From NCBI GenBank assembly GCA_028673005.1, contig CM054113.1, forward strand, positions 66,664,850 through 66,728,849: a stretch of 64,000 nt of DNA. The letters are read 5' to 3'. A program made the position numbers and the translations under genes. Positions 50,447-59,933 of the stretch are shown one piece after another. The DNA is from Tanypteryx hageni. Lineage: Eukaryota; Arthropoda; Insecta; Odonata; Petaluridae. Below the pieces are notes generated by a model, which was given only the letters and a program-made list of their open reading frames with translations, was not told the DNA's origin and did no database searches. Numbering within the stretch: the first letter of the stretch is position 1; every line of letters starts with the position of its first letter.

Positions 50447-50737
50447 GTGAGCTACATTATATTATTTGCAGTAATATTTTGATAAATGAAAGTAAAAATG
50501 GCAATGCTTAAAATCAGACGTTTGTATTTATGTTTCAGTTTCATAAAAACGGTTTGAAATATAGATATAAAATTCTTTGGTTGAACTGTTGATGACTCTT
50601 CTGAGGAACTTTCTCCTGATAATTAAACAGTCAAATCTTAAGCCTTAGAAAATATATGAATCTTATTTGTTCTAATCTTAAATATAATTTAAAACTATTG
50701 ATCATTATAATAATTCATTATTCCGCTTAAAACACAG

Positions 50738-50890
50738 GTTTACCAGGGAGTTGCAAAATTTGAAGAAAATGGCAGACTACAGCAGCCGTGACACTGGGAA
50801 TCTGAATGCTTTTCTCTTAGGAATTGGACAAGAATTCACAATTTACACTTACTCTATGCTTAATGCTGGTGTTGACAAGGATTCTATAAG
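50738..50890 (+). CDS. Sarm1: SARM exon, SAM1 end and SAM2 start
   Basis: The acceptor AAAACACAG is followed by one base that completes an Arg codon. The donor is CTATAAG|GTTGGT, leaving two bases. It encodes [20 protein letters not shown], then [20 protein letters not shown], matching human [20 protein letters not shown] and RFRQYTYGLVSCG. Confidence 0.96.
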
Positions 50891-50904
50891 GTTGGTGTAC
50901 TAAC

Positions 50905-51060
50905 ATGAATTCTACCAACATGATTTCGGTTTAACACGATTTTTAAAGTAGGGCTGGTTTTTAGCTAGCATGACTGGTCATTCAGTTTAACACAATTTCT
51001 CCATGACTTCTCTACAATCGTGAAAAAGATCTAGAAACCGTGGGTGTAACATTCACAGTT
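50905..51060. repeat. pogo-like fragment
   Basis: CATGATTTCGGTTTAACACG and CATTCAGTTTAACACAATTT in the intron recall Tigger-type sub-terminal sequence (GCTTTAACACGATTT). Neither end can be defined. Confidence 0.3.
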
Positions 51061-51257
51061 TTGTGTATTCACACAAATTATTGTAGCAATTTTCTGTTTG
51101 TGAGAGCTACATTTCACTTATTCATGCTCACCTACTGCAGCATGCATTGCAAGAATCATTAGATGTACTCCTGGCTGGTCCTTATAGAGACCAGATTGTT
51201 TCCTAGCAGTTTAGTTTTGCTTTCAACCCAATAACAAGAGAGATATTTTCAGACATA

Positions 51258-51868
51258 CAGTATATCCTCAATTTAACGGACTACTTGGGGGGGATAGATT
51301 GTCTGTTATTGCTGAAAGTCTGTTAAATCCGAAAGTTCATCATATGACGAAGCAAAATGCACCAAAATGGCCACATCTTATAATGTCAAATACAGTACAT
51401 TAGAAACACTGTTAAACAAGAATAATATGTTTATCTAATGCAGTAAAACTGTTAATTCGAATTCGAAGAGCATGTATAATTACGACTGAAAATTCAGTGT
51501 GCATGTCATCCACAGTCTCCCACACTTGCCGCTTCCGATCGATGTAGTTTTTTATATTTACGTAAATATTCTATAAACATCACCACGTTTTTTATCAACC
51601 TAAAAGCGGAAAAAACTAATAGATTGGAACTGTTGGCAGTCTGAAGATTTGGAACATAAACATCGCCGCTGCAAGTACGAACTCCTGCGGGAAATTCTGT
51701 GGTACCGAGAATCGAACCAATGTATCCCTAAGTGCAGCATAACAAATTGGTTGGTTGAGTGGTCTGAAATCACGGACAAAGCGATGATATGGAGTGGATT
51801 CTCAGTGACCAGACTGCCGTCGGCCATGAGTCCGTTAAATCGAGGTCCGTTAAATCGGGGGTTTACTG
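51258..51868. mobile_element. pogo/Tigger-like element, 611 bp, both ends present
   Basis: The left end CAGTATATCCTCAATTTAAC and the inverted right end CAGTAAACCCCCGATTTAAC match at 20 of 24 bases over the full ends. Both sides are flanked by TA, the Tc1/mariner/pogo target duplication. Short frames inside (51600-51891) show no recognisable catalytic motif, so it is non-autonomous or heavily deleted. It lies in the intron between the two SAM2 exons. Confidence 0.7.
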
Positions 51869-52269
51869 TACTTATGAAGGCCTATACTTGATGATATTTC
51901 TGAGAGAACTCGTCTAATGTTTGAGTGATGCTGGTAGGGTTGCCAGATTTTTAGAACAGTAGAGTGGTACATTTTTATTAATTCTTTATATTATGAATGA
52001 ACCACCCTGTTTACTGGAATAATTGTAGCACTTTTTCTTAAAATACTGTCAATAAAACATTTCAGGCTTTACTACATCTAATGCATATCATTTATTATTT
52101 TTTAATCCCATGTCGAGAAGTAAGGGTGCCTGAATTATAGATTGACGTGAATTTGAAGTATTTTACCTTAAAAGAATTTTTACCCTTATAATTACTAAGA
52201 TAAGCTTAAAATGCAATAATAATGTTATTACTGTATGAACGGGGTAGTTTTTCCCCTAACCCCATTTTT

Positions 52270-52358
52270 CCCATAAGCTTTTAATATCTATATTTGCGGT
52301 TTTTATATTTGCTGCGTTTTTCAGGAACATAACCCCCATAAATATGAAGGGATTACTG
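52270..52358. repeat. Tigger-like terminal fragment
   Basis: The sequence ends GGGATTACTG|TA and, on the minus strand, reads CAGTAATCCCTTCATATTTA followed by TGGGGGTTATGTTCC. This is a typical Tigger-type terminus. The opposite end was not found. Confidence 0.5.
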
Positions 52359-52538
52359 TATTTGGCTATTGTATTTTGACATTAATGATATGTTTTCATT
52401 TGTATGTTTAGAATCAATGAAAATATGGTACTAGACACTCTAGACACTAGACACTATGAAAACCCATTTCAAATCAAAGTTAGTTGATGAAAATTATTTA
52501 ATCTCATATTTTATTAAGTTAATATTATTTTTTTACAG

Positions 52539-52621
52539 ATGCTTGTCAGAAGATCAGCTTGTCAATGAATGTGGAATCACAAATAGCATACATCGACTTA
52601 GGATCCTGGATTCTATTAGAA
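52539..52621 (+). CDS. Sarm1: SARM exon, SAM2 domain
   Basis: The acceptor is TTTTTTACAG and the donor TTAGAA|GTAAGT. The first base completes an Arg codon and one base is left over. It encodes CLSEDQLVNECGITNSIHRL and RILDSIR, matching human [20 protein letters not shown] and ILTAAR. Confidence 0.95.
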
Positions 52622-52800
52622 GTAAGTCATTCTCAATAAATATTAAAAGATAGCTGCTTTTTTATATAATTGTTTAATACTTTGGTTTCATGCATTATTC
52701 ACATAATATGTAAGGCAGTTACAAAAAATTAAGTGTAATTTTCTTGGGATTATAATTTTTGTTGTTTCACTTATGTTTTTAAATTAAATCTTACCGATAG

Positions 52801-52900
52801 GTATGGAGTGTGGACTGGGAAACTACTCTGAAGAAGACTTGGACAAATCTCTAGATGTATTCGTTAGTTATCGCAGATCAAATGGTTCTCAATTAGCTAG
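52801..52900 (+). CDS. Sarm1: SARM exon, start of TIR domain
   Basis: The acceptor is TTACCGATAG and the donor AGCTAG|GTGAGT, leaving two bases. It encodes [20 protein letters not shown], then [13 protein letters not shown]. The second block is the TIR beta-A/box 1 (human DVFISYRRNSGSQLA). Confidence 0.97.
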
Positions 52901-53748
52901 GTGAGTAAGCAATCGGAGCGTAATGCATAAGCAATATATGATTTTTTTATCTAAAATATTTCCTTGAACTTACACTTTTATACATTTAAACAAATGTTTA
53001 TAATACTTAGTGCTTTTCGGAATAACTCTAAAAGTTATAATGTTCCAACTTCATGCGTAAGTGGAACTAAAACTAAGTATTTCTCTTTTCAGTCTGTTTT
53101 CATATATGACATCAACAAAGCTAAATAAATTTAATTGACTGCCTATCTTGCATTTTGGTGGAGATGCCGAAAGAATGGCCATGAATGGTTTGGTGGTGAG
53201 ATGTACAGTGTTGCTAAGTTGCTTTAGAACTGGAGAAGGATTCCCCTTCCACAATGAACCGATATCACTTTTTCGACCACACCTCAATAGAGAAAATGGG
53301 GGCATGAGATGTAGCAACTTAGAGGCAATCTCACTTTGCCACTTCACTCTTCACTGCCATTCTTTCTGCTGTTTTACTATTTCTGGAATAATCACATACT
53401 TGATGCCTTTATAATATGTTTCTGAGTAAGTAAAAAGTAAGAAAGACATTGTGAAACTGCATGATAACTTAGAAGAATTTCAGTATTGTTTCTGTGATAT
53501 TTCTCTGTAATTCATGACATTTCTTCTGAGTGCGTATTTTAATATTTTCGACATTGCATGATTAATTAAAGTTTGTTTTGTATTTTATAATATTTATTTA
53601 GTATATAAAATTGTTTAGTTAATTTTTTCTATGAGTATTATTGTTGATTTGCATTCAACAAGGTGTGATATCAGTCTTTCACTAGCGGAATGATAGTCAA
53701 AATATTTTATTTGAATATAATTGTACTAATAATATTGTGTTTTTATAG
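52901..53748 (+). other. Intron, 848 bp
   Basis: The two overlapping frames at 53051-53414 on opposite strands do not match known proteins, and no splice context fits. Otherwise AT-rich and plain. Confidence 0.7.
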
Positions 53749-53938
53749 TCTATTGAAGGTCCACCTTCAGTTGCGTGGCTTCTCTGTTTTCATTGATGTG
53801 GAGCGACTTGAAGCTGGAAAATTTGACAACAATTTACTTCAGAGTATTCGGCAAGCAAAGCATTTCCTTCTTGTTCTCACACCAAAAGCTTTGGAGAGGT
53901 GTATTGGAGATACTGAATGTAAAGATTGGGTTCATCGA
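53749..53938 (+). CDS. Sarm1: SARM exon, TIR core with BB loop
   Basis: The acceptor GTTTTTATAG adds one base to complete a Ser codon. The exon ends in phase 0 at CATCGA|GTAAGT. It encodes [47 protein letters not shown] and CKDWVHR. The EAGKF BB loop with its Gly (human Gly601) is intact. This loop shapes the NAD+ site and is needed for NADase activity. Confidence 0.97.
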
Positions 53939-54352
53939 GTAAGTGCTTTCTATAAATAGAAAAAATTAAATTAATAATATGTTTACAAGCATCTGTAATC
54001 ACCCATTTCTCTTCCTTATATTCAATTAAAGCATTGTTCAAGTTTAAGAAATATATTGTAAACAAAATTGGTTTGGTTACTGAGATACTAATTATGAGTG
54101 ATTATTAATGAGTTCTAAGGCATGTGTGTATATAGTAAATAGTAGATTTTAAGAAATATACAGATAAATACAACTTGGACTGATGAAATATCAGAAAGGA
54201 ATAACATTTGTGTGTTACAGCTTCTCAAGAGTAAATTTCATAAGAAGTATTAAAATAAAGACTTGGATTCATAAAAATTAAATATCATAAATTTGGCTTT
54301 GTGCAATATTTTACTTTCAACATTGAAATAATTTCTCTCTTTTCTTTTGCAG

Positions 54353-54474
54353 GAAATTGTGGCAGCTCTGCAATCTCAATGCAACATCATCCCTATTTAT
54401 GACAACTTCCAATGGCCAAAACCTGAGGAACTGCCTGAAGACATGAGGGCTGTTTGTCATTTCAATGGAGTCAT
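54353..54474 (+). CDS. Sarm1: SARM exon, TIR domain with catalytic Glu
   Basis: The acceptor is TTCTTTTGCAG and the donor GTCAT|GTACGT, leaving two bases. The first codon (54353-54355) is Glu in DWVHR|EIVAAL. This aligns with human Glu642, the catalytic residue of the SARM1 NADase. The rest, [20 protein letters not shown] and AVCHFNGV, matches human [20 protein letters not shown]. The enzyme should therefore be active. Confidence 0.97.
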
Positions 54475-55135
54475 GTACGTATTTAACATTTGTGACACAA
54501 ATCATAGTTAAAATTTTGAAAATAATTCCTGTTTTTCTATATAAATATTTAATTATATTTCCAAATTCTTTCATCATTATATTCAATGTAAATTAGATGT
54601 CAGACCACTTTCTTTATAGATGGCTTTTATACTATATTTCCCATTATTCAACAGAGGTTAATGGAATATGTTTGAATTTTCTTTTTTGTTTCATAGTTAA
54701 CACATAGATATCACCTTTATAGAAATGGACAAGAATTTGTATTAATAAAAATTCTTTAGAGTTTTGAATCAATTGCACATACAAAAAAGAATACCAATTG
54801 TAGTGTTTCTTAATTGACAAAGTTTCATGCAAGTTCATGTCAGCAATGGTAGTTTGTATTTTTAATTTTAGAACAGTTAATGTCAACCTTTTTAATGGAT
54901 TGTGCATTTAGTTAATAAATGAATGAAATGGTGCATCCTGGTGATTATTAAGGATTGAAAAGACCTTTAGTACCTTTTTGGATTATACACATTTGTAACG
55001 TCATTTGTTTCACACACTTTGTGATGTACAAAAACATAGGAGGTATTTTTAATCATCCATTTGTGCTAAATTGCACAATATTAAGAAAAAAGGCAATAAT
55101 TTTTAACCTTATTGTTTCCATATATTTCTCCCAAG
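54475..55135 (+). other. Intron, 661 bp
   Basis: AT-rich, bounded by GTACGT and TTTCTCCCAAG. No element is recognised in it. Confidence 0.85.
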
Positions 55136-55457
55136 GTGGATTCATGACTACCAGGATGCTTGCGTGGATAAGCTAGAAAGGTTCATGAGGGGAGAGGTTC
55201 CAATGGTTGGAGGACCACTTGGCAGGGTGGGTGGAGCTGGAGGAAGCGTATCTGGAGGCACAGTAGGAGGCAAGGGTGACCCAGCACCTGGAACACCATC
55301 CTCGAGTTCCTTAGGGCGACAAGCCCCATCGTACCAGAGGATGCACAGTAATGAGAGCGGGAAGGGTAGTGACAAGGACATCAATGGAAACTCTAGCAGC
55401 AGCGGAGCTATCTCTTCCTCCATTGGTGCCGGGGGAGGGGGTGGTGGGCGTGACTGA
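55136..55457 (+). CDS. Sarm1: SARM terminal TIR exon to the first stop
   Basis: The first base completes Met, then [20 protein letters not shown] follows, matching human [20 protein letters not shown], the last TIR helix. After it comes a Gly/Ser-rich disordered tail ending GGGGGGRD and TGA at 55455-55457. The TGA is followed by CTAG, a leaky-stop context, and the frame stays open to a strong donor at 55490. Within this exon only two GT dinucleotides lie in the phase that would join the downstream coding exon (AAAG|GTTCAT near 55179 and CATC|GTACCA near 55330), and both are weak donors. This makes bypass of the stop by alternative splicing unlikely. Confidence 0.95.
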
Positions 55458-55461
55458 CTAG
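55455..55461 (+). promoter_or_regulatory. Predicted stop-codon readthrough site (TGA CTAG)
   Basis: UGA followed by CUAG is the best established readthrough-permitting context in animals. Here the next 32 bases (CTAGACGGCCCT to GGGCG) encode LDGPASAMHGR up to the donor with no stop. The phase then matches the acceptor at 56051, and 367 more sense codons follow. See the first finding. Confidence 0.7.
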
Positions 55462-55489
55462 ACGGCCCTGCCTCGGCCATGCATGGGCG

Positions 55490-56051
55490 GTAAGTTCACC
55501 GTCATGTATTTCTTAATGATATGGTCATTAATAATAAATAAAACATCGAAAATTAGGAAGATTTAAATAAACTAAGAAATTTCTCCAATAATTTTAAGAG
55601 CATTGCATCATACTAATTTGGATAAATATATCATGCATGCAGAGCTGCCTTAACCATTGGGCTAAATGGGCCTCAGCCCAGGGATGCCAGCATTTTAAGG
55701 GCGCCAGAGCCACACATTATTAATTTTATCATAAACAAATGTGATTTGTTTTTGTTTATGATCAATAAATTCTATATTAAATATAAAATTACAAATTCCA
55801 TTTATTTTCTATTGTTCATTAAAAATGTGACAGGGGGTCCAAACAAATGTGCACATTTGTTTTGTGAATACAGAATTTTAAAATATTCATATTTGGCTAT
55901 TTAATTTCATCAGATTCCGTCAAAAGTTTGTATTTATTTTTCTTATGCTGTATTCAAACAGTGGAGTGCATTTAAAATAATTTCAGGGTGACTTAAAAAT
56001 TAAATTGCTTTGTTTTGGTCATTACATCATGATTATATGTTTTACATTCAG
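55490..56051 (+). other. Intron after the first stop, with intronic poly(A) signal
   Basis: The donor GGGCG|GTAAGT and the acceptor TTTACATTCAG are both strong. AATAAA occurs at 55533 and 55537, about 75 bases after the TGA, so transcripts could end here without splicing. Positions 55641-55720 hold AGAGCTGCCTTAACCATTGG followed by GGGCCTCAGCCCAGGG, which looks like one end of a hAT-like repeat. Confidence 0.6.
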
Positions 56052-57156
56052 GTTGAGGAACTCTTCTCCTAGAGGTCAAAGCCCTTCCCGACCATGGGAT
56101 CGTTATGTCAGTACAAGTTCCAGTACATCAGCCTCCACTTTGGTACCCTGTGGAAGGCCCCCTACAAGTCCAAGAGGCCGTCGTCCCAGGGCCTCCCTAC
56201 CCTCTACCGTAAATCTGGGCCTACGTGGTCACAGACCTCAACCTCAACTTCCTCTCACTTTGCTCTCGGGCACCACACCACGACGGAGGGTGCAGAATTC
56301 TTCTACTGCCTCGTCTCAACCGGCCATTCCTCACTATCTTGCGAGACGCTCTCGAAGCCTCGACGGACTCCTTCTGGATGTACCGTCATCAGGAGAGGAT
56401 CTTGGAAGCAGAGATGAACTTGGGAGCAGAGATGAACTCAGTAGCAGGGACGAACTCGGAAGCAGGGACGAACTCGGAAGCAGGGACGAACTTGGAAGCA
56501 GGGATGAACTGGGAAGCAGAGACGAACTTGGGAGCAGGGATGAACTTGGGAGTAGGGATGAACTCGGGAGCAGGGACGAACTTGGGAGCAGGGATGAACT
56601 TGGGAGCAGGGATGAACTTGGGTGCAGGGAAGAGCTTGGGAGCAGGGATGAACTCAGAGGCAGAGATGACATTAAAAACCAAGTGGAACTTTGCGCTAGT
56701 GAAAGTCAGGACACATTGAGAGGGGATGCGATTGAAGAAGTAGTGTCAAAGGGCAAAGTCCCATTGATGGAATCAATGCCAGAGTCCAAGGCTGTGGATA
56801 AACTTCTTGTGGGTGAATGTGAACAATATCTGAGTGAAAATGGAAAGAGATGGGGTCAAGAGGGAAATTGCCACCTGCAGAAGTCAGTGAGCTGTGAGGC
56901 GAATGTTGACAGAGAAGCAGACAGTGGCCAAGAAGACTCTCAAGATTACGGGGGGAGGTTGTCTAAGAAGTGGGATGAAGATGGGAGCATGACAAACTCA
57001 AATGAGGAGGCAAAAGGAGGGTGGAAGAACCACAGAGCTGCCGAGGATTCTACAGGATCTGTGATGTCTTTGCCCTTATCTGCCACAGAACCAAAGCGTA
57101 AACGAAACTTTATGGACCGATGTGTTAATAAGGTTAGATCCCTTATCAAGAAGTAA
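56052..57156 (+). CDS. Sarm1: Predicted C-terminal extension exon of SARM
   Basis: Joined to the TIR exon by readthrough of TGA at 55455, this exon adds 367 sense codons plus TAA at 57154; with the 32 bases before the splice the extension is 378 residues. In order it has an Arg/Ser/Pro-rich region (LRNSSPRGQSPSRPWDRYVS and RRSRSLDGLLLD), fifteen tandem GSRDEL-like hexapeptides (56404-56673), an acidic, Gly/Ser-rich region, and a basic end (NFMDRCVNKVRSLIKK) that could form an amphipathic helix. No enzymatic domain is seen. A frame maintained over 1.1 kb next to a strong phase-matched acceptor argues that it is translated. Direct splicing from 54474 is also in frame but would delete the last TIR helix. 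Confidence 0.7.
56404..56673 (+). repeat. 15 tandem 18-bp units coding GSRDEL
   Basis: Units of 18 bases (GGGAGCAGGGATGAACTT-like) repeat fifteen times without a gap. Most read Gly-Ser-Arg-Asp-Glu-Leu; units 3, 13 and 15 read SSRDEL, GCREEL and RGRDDI. Many unit differences are synonymous (GAT/GAC, CTT/CTC, GGA/GGG), which suggests selection on the peptide. Because of the repeat, two other frames are also open across it. Confidence 0.9.
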
Positions 57157-58152
57157 AAAACTTTAGTCAAACAAGACTTTGAAAATAATGTTTTGCACTT
57201 TATCGAGTGTCGGCGAATAGTGCTATTAATGGTGTATAGATATTGTTCCATATATGCATTGCATCATTGTGCTGAGCTCAGTGTCATTAGGTTTTAGATG
57301 AACTTTGCCAGTCTTTTTGACTTTAAAATATGAAATAATGGAAAATTTTAAATGAGGCAGATGAGTAAATGCAATGAAGAGCTTATTATATTACTAAGTG
57401 ACTCAGAGTATAGAATAATAAATATATTCTGAAAGATAAAACTATTTTTCACAATGAGTTGATGCCTACCAAAGCTGCTCTTTTATTATGGCTGTTGATA
57501 ATATACTCTGTCATAAGACAGAGGAAAAGTATTTACATTAGTTCTTCAGTAAGATTTTTTTATAGATCTCTTAAAAGTCAAGGTAAGTTTCCCAAATTAA
57601 CATGTAATATTTTCCAGATAATTTAAATAACTTTATATTTATTTAGAAGGCTTTTATTGCATACTTTGGGTAAATGTTGTATAAAATGTTTTAATTTATG
57701 ACTAATATTCTTATTGTTAAAATAAACAATGAGTCTCTAAGATGTATTAACATCAAATGACTCAATTCCTTTTATTATCTTGCCTTTCATAGTACATGTA
57801 TTTAAAGTTATTGTTATTCCTATTTTGACATTTCTAACCATAAATGGGTGCTGTCCAATGTTGCTAAATTTTCTGTAAATAATTTATTATTCTTCAAAAA
57901 GGCACTTTCTGATATTCCTGCTGTAAGATAATGTGAGATACATTTTTCTTATTCAATAGCAGTAATATTTGTACATTATCTATAAGTATTAAAAACTATC
58001 TATAGTCTATTACAAATGGAAGGTGAAAATATTTTGTGCCTTAAAACAATTTAACTCACCAAAAATAAATATATCTATTGTTGTTGCAGATGTAAGTAAT
58101 AACAAATAAAATTTTCAAATTATATTTCATCTTTTTACTAACTTTTGTTTGA
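57157..58152. other. 3' UTR of SARM and convergent intergenic space
   Basis: AATAAA at 57417-57422 and 57721-57726 are candidate poly(A) signals for the long SARM transcript. For the convergent gene on the minus strand, AATAAA equivalents (plus TTTATT) occur at about 57771 and 57883. The two 3' UTRs may therefore overlap. No coding is seen. Confidence 0.55.
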
Positions 58153-58319
58153 TTAATTCTGCAGTGTTGACTTAGAATTTGGAATTTCTGTCTTGTGGCA
58201 CTTTTTTTTAAATTTCTCAATGGTCTTTTGCAATGCTGAGTTTTCATCTGACAAAAGTTTTATGCGGATATTGTTGGCTTTAATTTGACCCTGCATATCA
58301 AGATCTGGGATACCAACCA
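58153..58319 (-). CDS. Last exon of a convergent coiled-coil gene
   Basis: On the minus strand an acceptor TATATTTCAG is followed by TGGTTGG and then 55 in-frame codons including TAA (58155-58153). The exon encodes VGIPDLDMQGQIKANNIRIK, LLSDENSALQKTIEKFKKK and a short polar tail. The heptad pattern indicates a coiled coil. It joins the exon at 58542-58704 in phase. Confidence 0.75.
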
Positions 58320-58541
58320 CTGAAATATAATTATGTGAATGTCTTTAATTTATTCTCTTTAAGACAAACACAAAGATTCAGGCTTACACATGCATGTACA
58401 TTAAGTGACAATCATTCAATGATGTATATCCTTGGTGAAGCTAAAATGGTTTACACTTGGATATATTTTACATTATCTGATATGTCAATGAAAATTAAAT
58501 ATTTGGGTAAATACTAATTTGGATAAAGTAAAAATACTAAC

Positions 58542-58704
58542 ACTCAGATTCCACTGGTCCATGCAGATCAGGATATTTAATTAGCAATATTTTTTCTTGG
58601 TTTATATTTTGCAATTCATTCTTTAGATTTTGTACTTCATTTATGCTCTGACTTAGTTCCTCATTCACTGACTGCATTACATTAACCAAGTCATCCTTTT
58701 CATC
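58542..58704 (-). CDS. Penultimate exon of the convergent coiled-coil gene
   Basis: On the minus strand the acceptor is ATATTTTAG and the donor GAGT|GTTAGT. It has 54 codons plus one base: DEKDDLVNVMQSVNEELSQS, then LKNELQNINQEKILLIKYPD and LHGPVESE. This is strongly coiled-coil-forming, ending in a KYPDLHGP phrase that I loosely associate with CCDC157-type proteins. That identity is low confidence, so no symbol is given. Splice sites, matching phases and a terminal stop make the gene itself credible. Its upstream exons should lie beyond 58705 or outside the window; I could not recognise them. Confidence 0.75.
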
Positions 58705-59126
58705 CTAAAATATAAATTAGTATTAGAAGCAGATCTCAATAATTCGTATGTGGATTTGGGATTTATTACATGACCATAGCTAGCTGTTAATAAACTGATG
58801 CATAAATGGGTCCCATTTGGCTTATCAAACACAAACTACTGTGATTATCCCTCCATTTGAAACATTTAAAAGGGTTTGGCATAACTTATTAATCCAAGAT
58901 AGATATTCTTTCATGCAAGATATAATTTCCAAGCTCATAAAAATTTTCTTTTTCCTCTGAAATCAGGATTATTAAATTTTAATTGCCTACTCTATTTAGA
59001 AATAAGCTGTGTGAGGAGAAAAGGGGGAAGAGATAGCGCAGTCAAACAAAAAAAATTGTTATCCTTGGAACTAGGAAGTTGCTATATTTTGGAATTTTCC
59101 AGAGATCAAAAACCTATGCTCGCTGA

Positions 59127-59403
59127 TAGTGGCGCATTAAAACGTTTTTGGGCCTTGGGCTCCTTGCATCTTACTATGAGATACATTTAATACTTGCTTT
59201 GTTTTCCCTTAAAAAGTTATAATGATACTCCAAAAATTGGCCCTGGCTAATGAATCTCACATTATAGCATCTATTGTTACAGAAAAATAATAATTTTTCA
59301 TTTTATTAATTTTCCAAAACAAGTTTCATGTACTTTTTGGAGCCCACTAAAATGTGTAGGCCCCAAGTGGCCATCTGGAATCCCATCTGATAAATCTGCC
59401 TCT
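59127..59403. mobile_element. hAT MITE with perfect target duplication
   Basis: GCTCGCTGA occurs on both sides (59118-59126 and 59404-59412), so an 8-base duplication is intact. The element starts TAGTGGCGCATTAAAACG and ends, inverted, AGAGGCAGATTTATCAG; both ends lead into GGGCCTTGGG/GGCCCCAAG phrases. It is 277 bp with no coding. Confidence 0.75.
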
Positions 59404-59933
59404 GCTCGCTGAATAGGTTAGCTTTGGAAAGCTTTTAACCATTTATAATGCAGCAAATACAGTAGCATTAAAATTAAACAATATTGCAGAAGAAAATATG
59501 GAATGAGAATTAATAAAGCAATTATCATTTAATTTTTAAAATTATCCTCTTTTTAAAAATTGACAAATGAAGCAGAGAATGGTAAAGAATCATTACATTG
59601 GCAGAAGTGATGGAGGGGTGATAAGGTGGGACATCTAGGAAGGATGTCCAAATTGGAGAGCAGAGGATTCTTTAGTGCAGAAAATGGCTACAACCAGAAG
59701 ACATGGTTATTTATGATATTTTGAAAGTAGCCAGTTTTAAGGTCAAGCTAATTTTGGATAGCTGGGGTTTGGAGCTTTAATTCAATCACATACATTTATA
59801 CATAGAAATTGTAAAGTGATAAAAATATGCATTTGTAAGAATTTCTTAAGTAGAGGAGGAGTCAATAAGTAAATGCAAACTTTTCGTAAAAAATAACTAC
59901 ATATTATGTAAAAATGAAACCAACTATTTTTCT

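Noticed and set aside
56005..56051. Independent start at 56005 for the extension frame
   Set aside because: The segment MLCFGHYIMIICFTF is AT-rich intron sequence before the TTTACATTCAG acceptor. It cannot be fully excluded without transcripts.
56225..56719. Alternative frames across the hexapeptide array, on both strands
   Set aside because: An 18-bp repeat without stops opens extra frames automatically; only the frame continuous with SARM has sensible sequence on both sides and a proper terminal stop.
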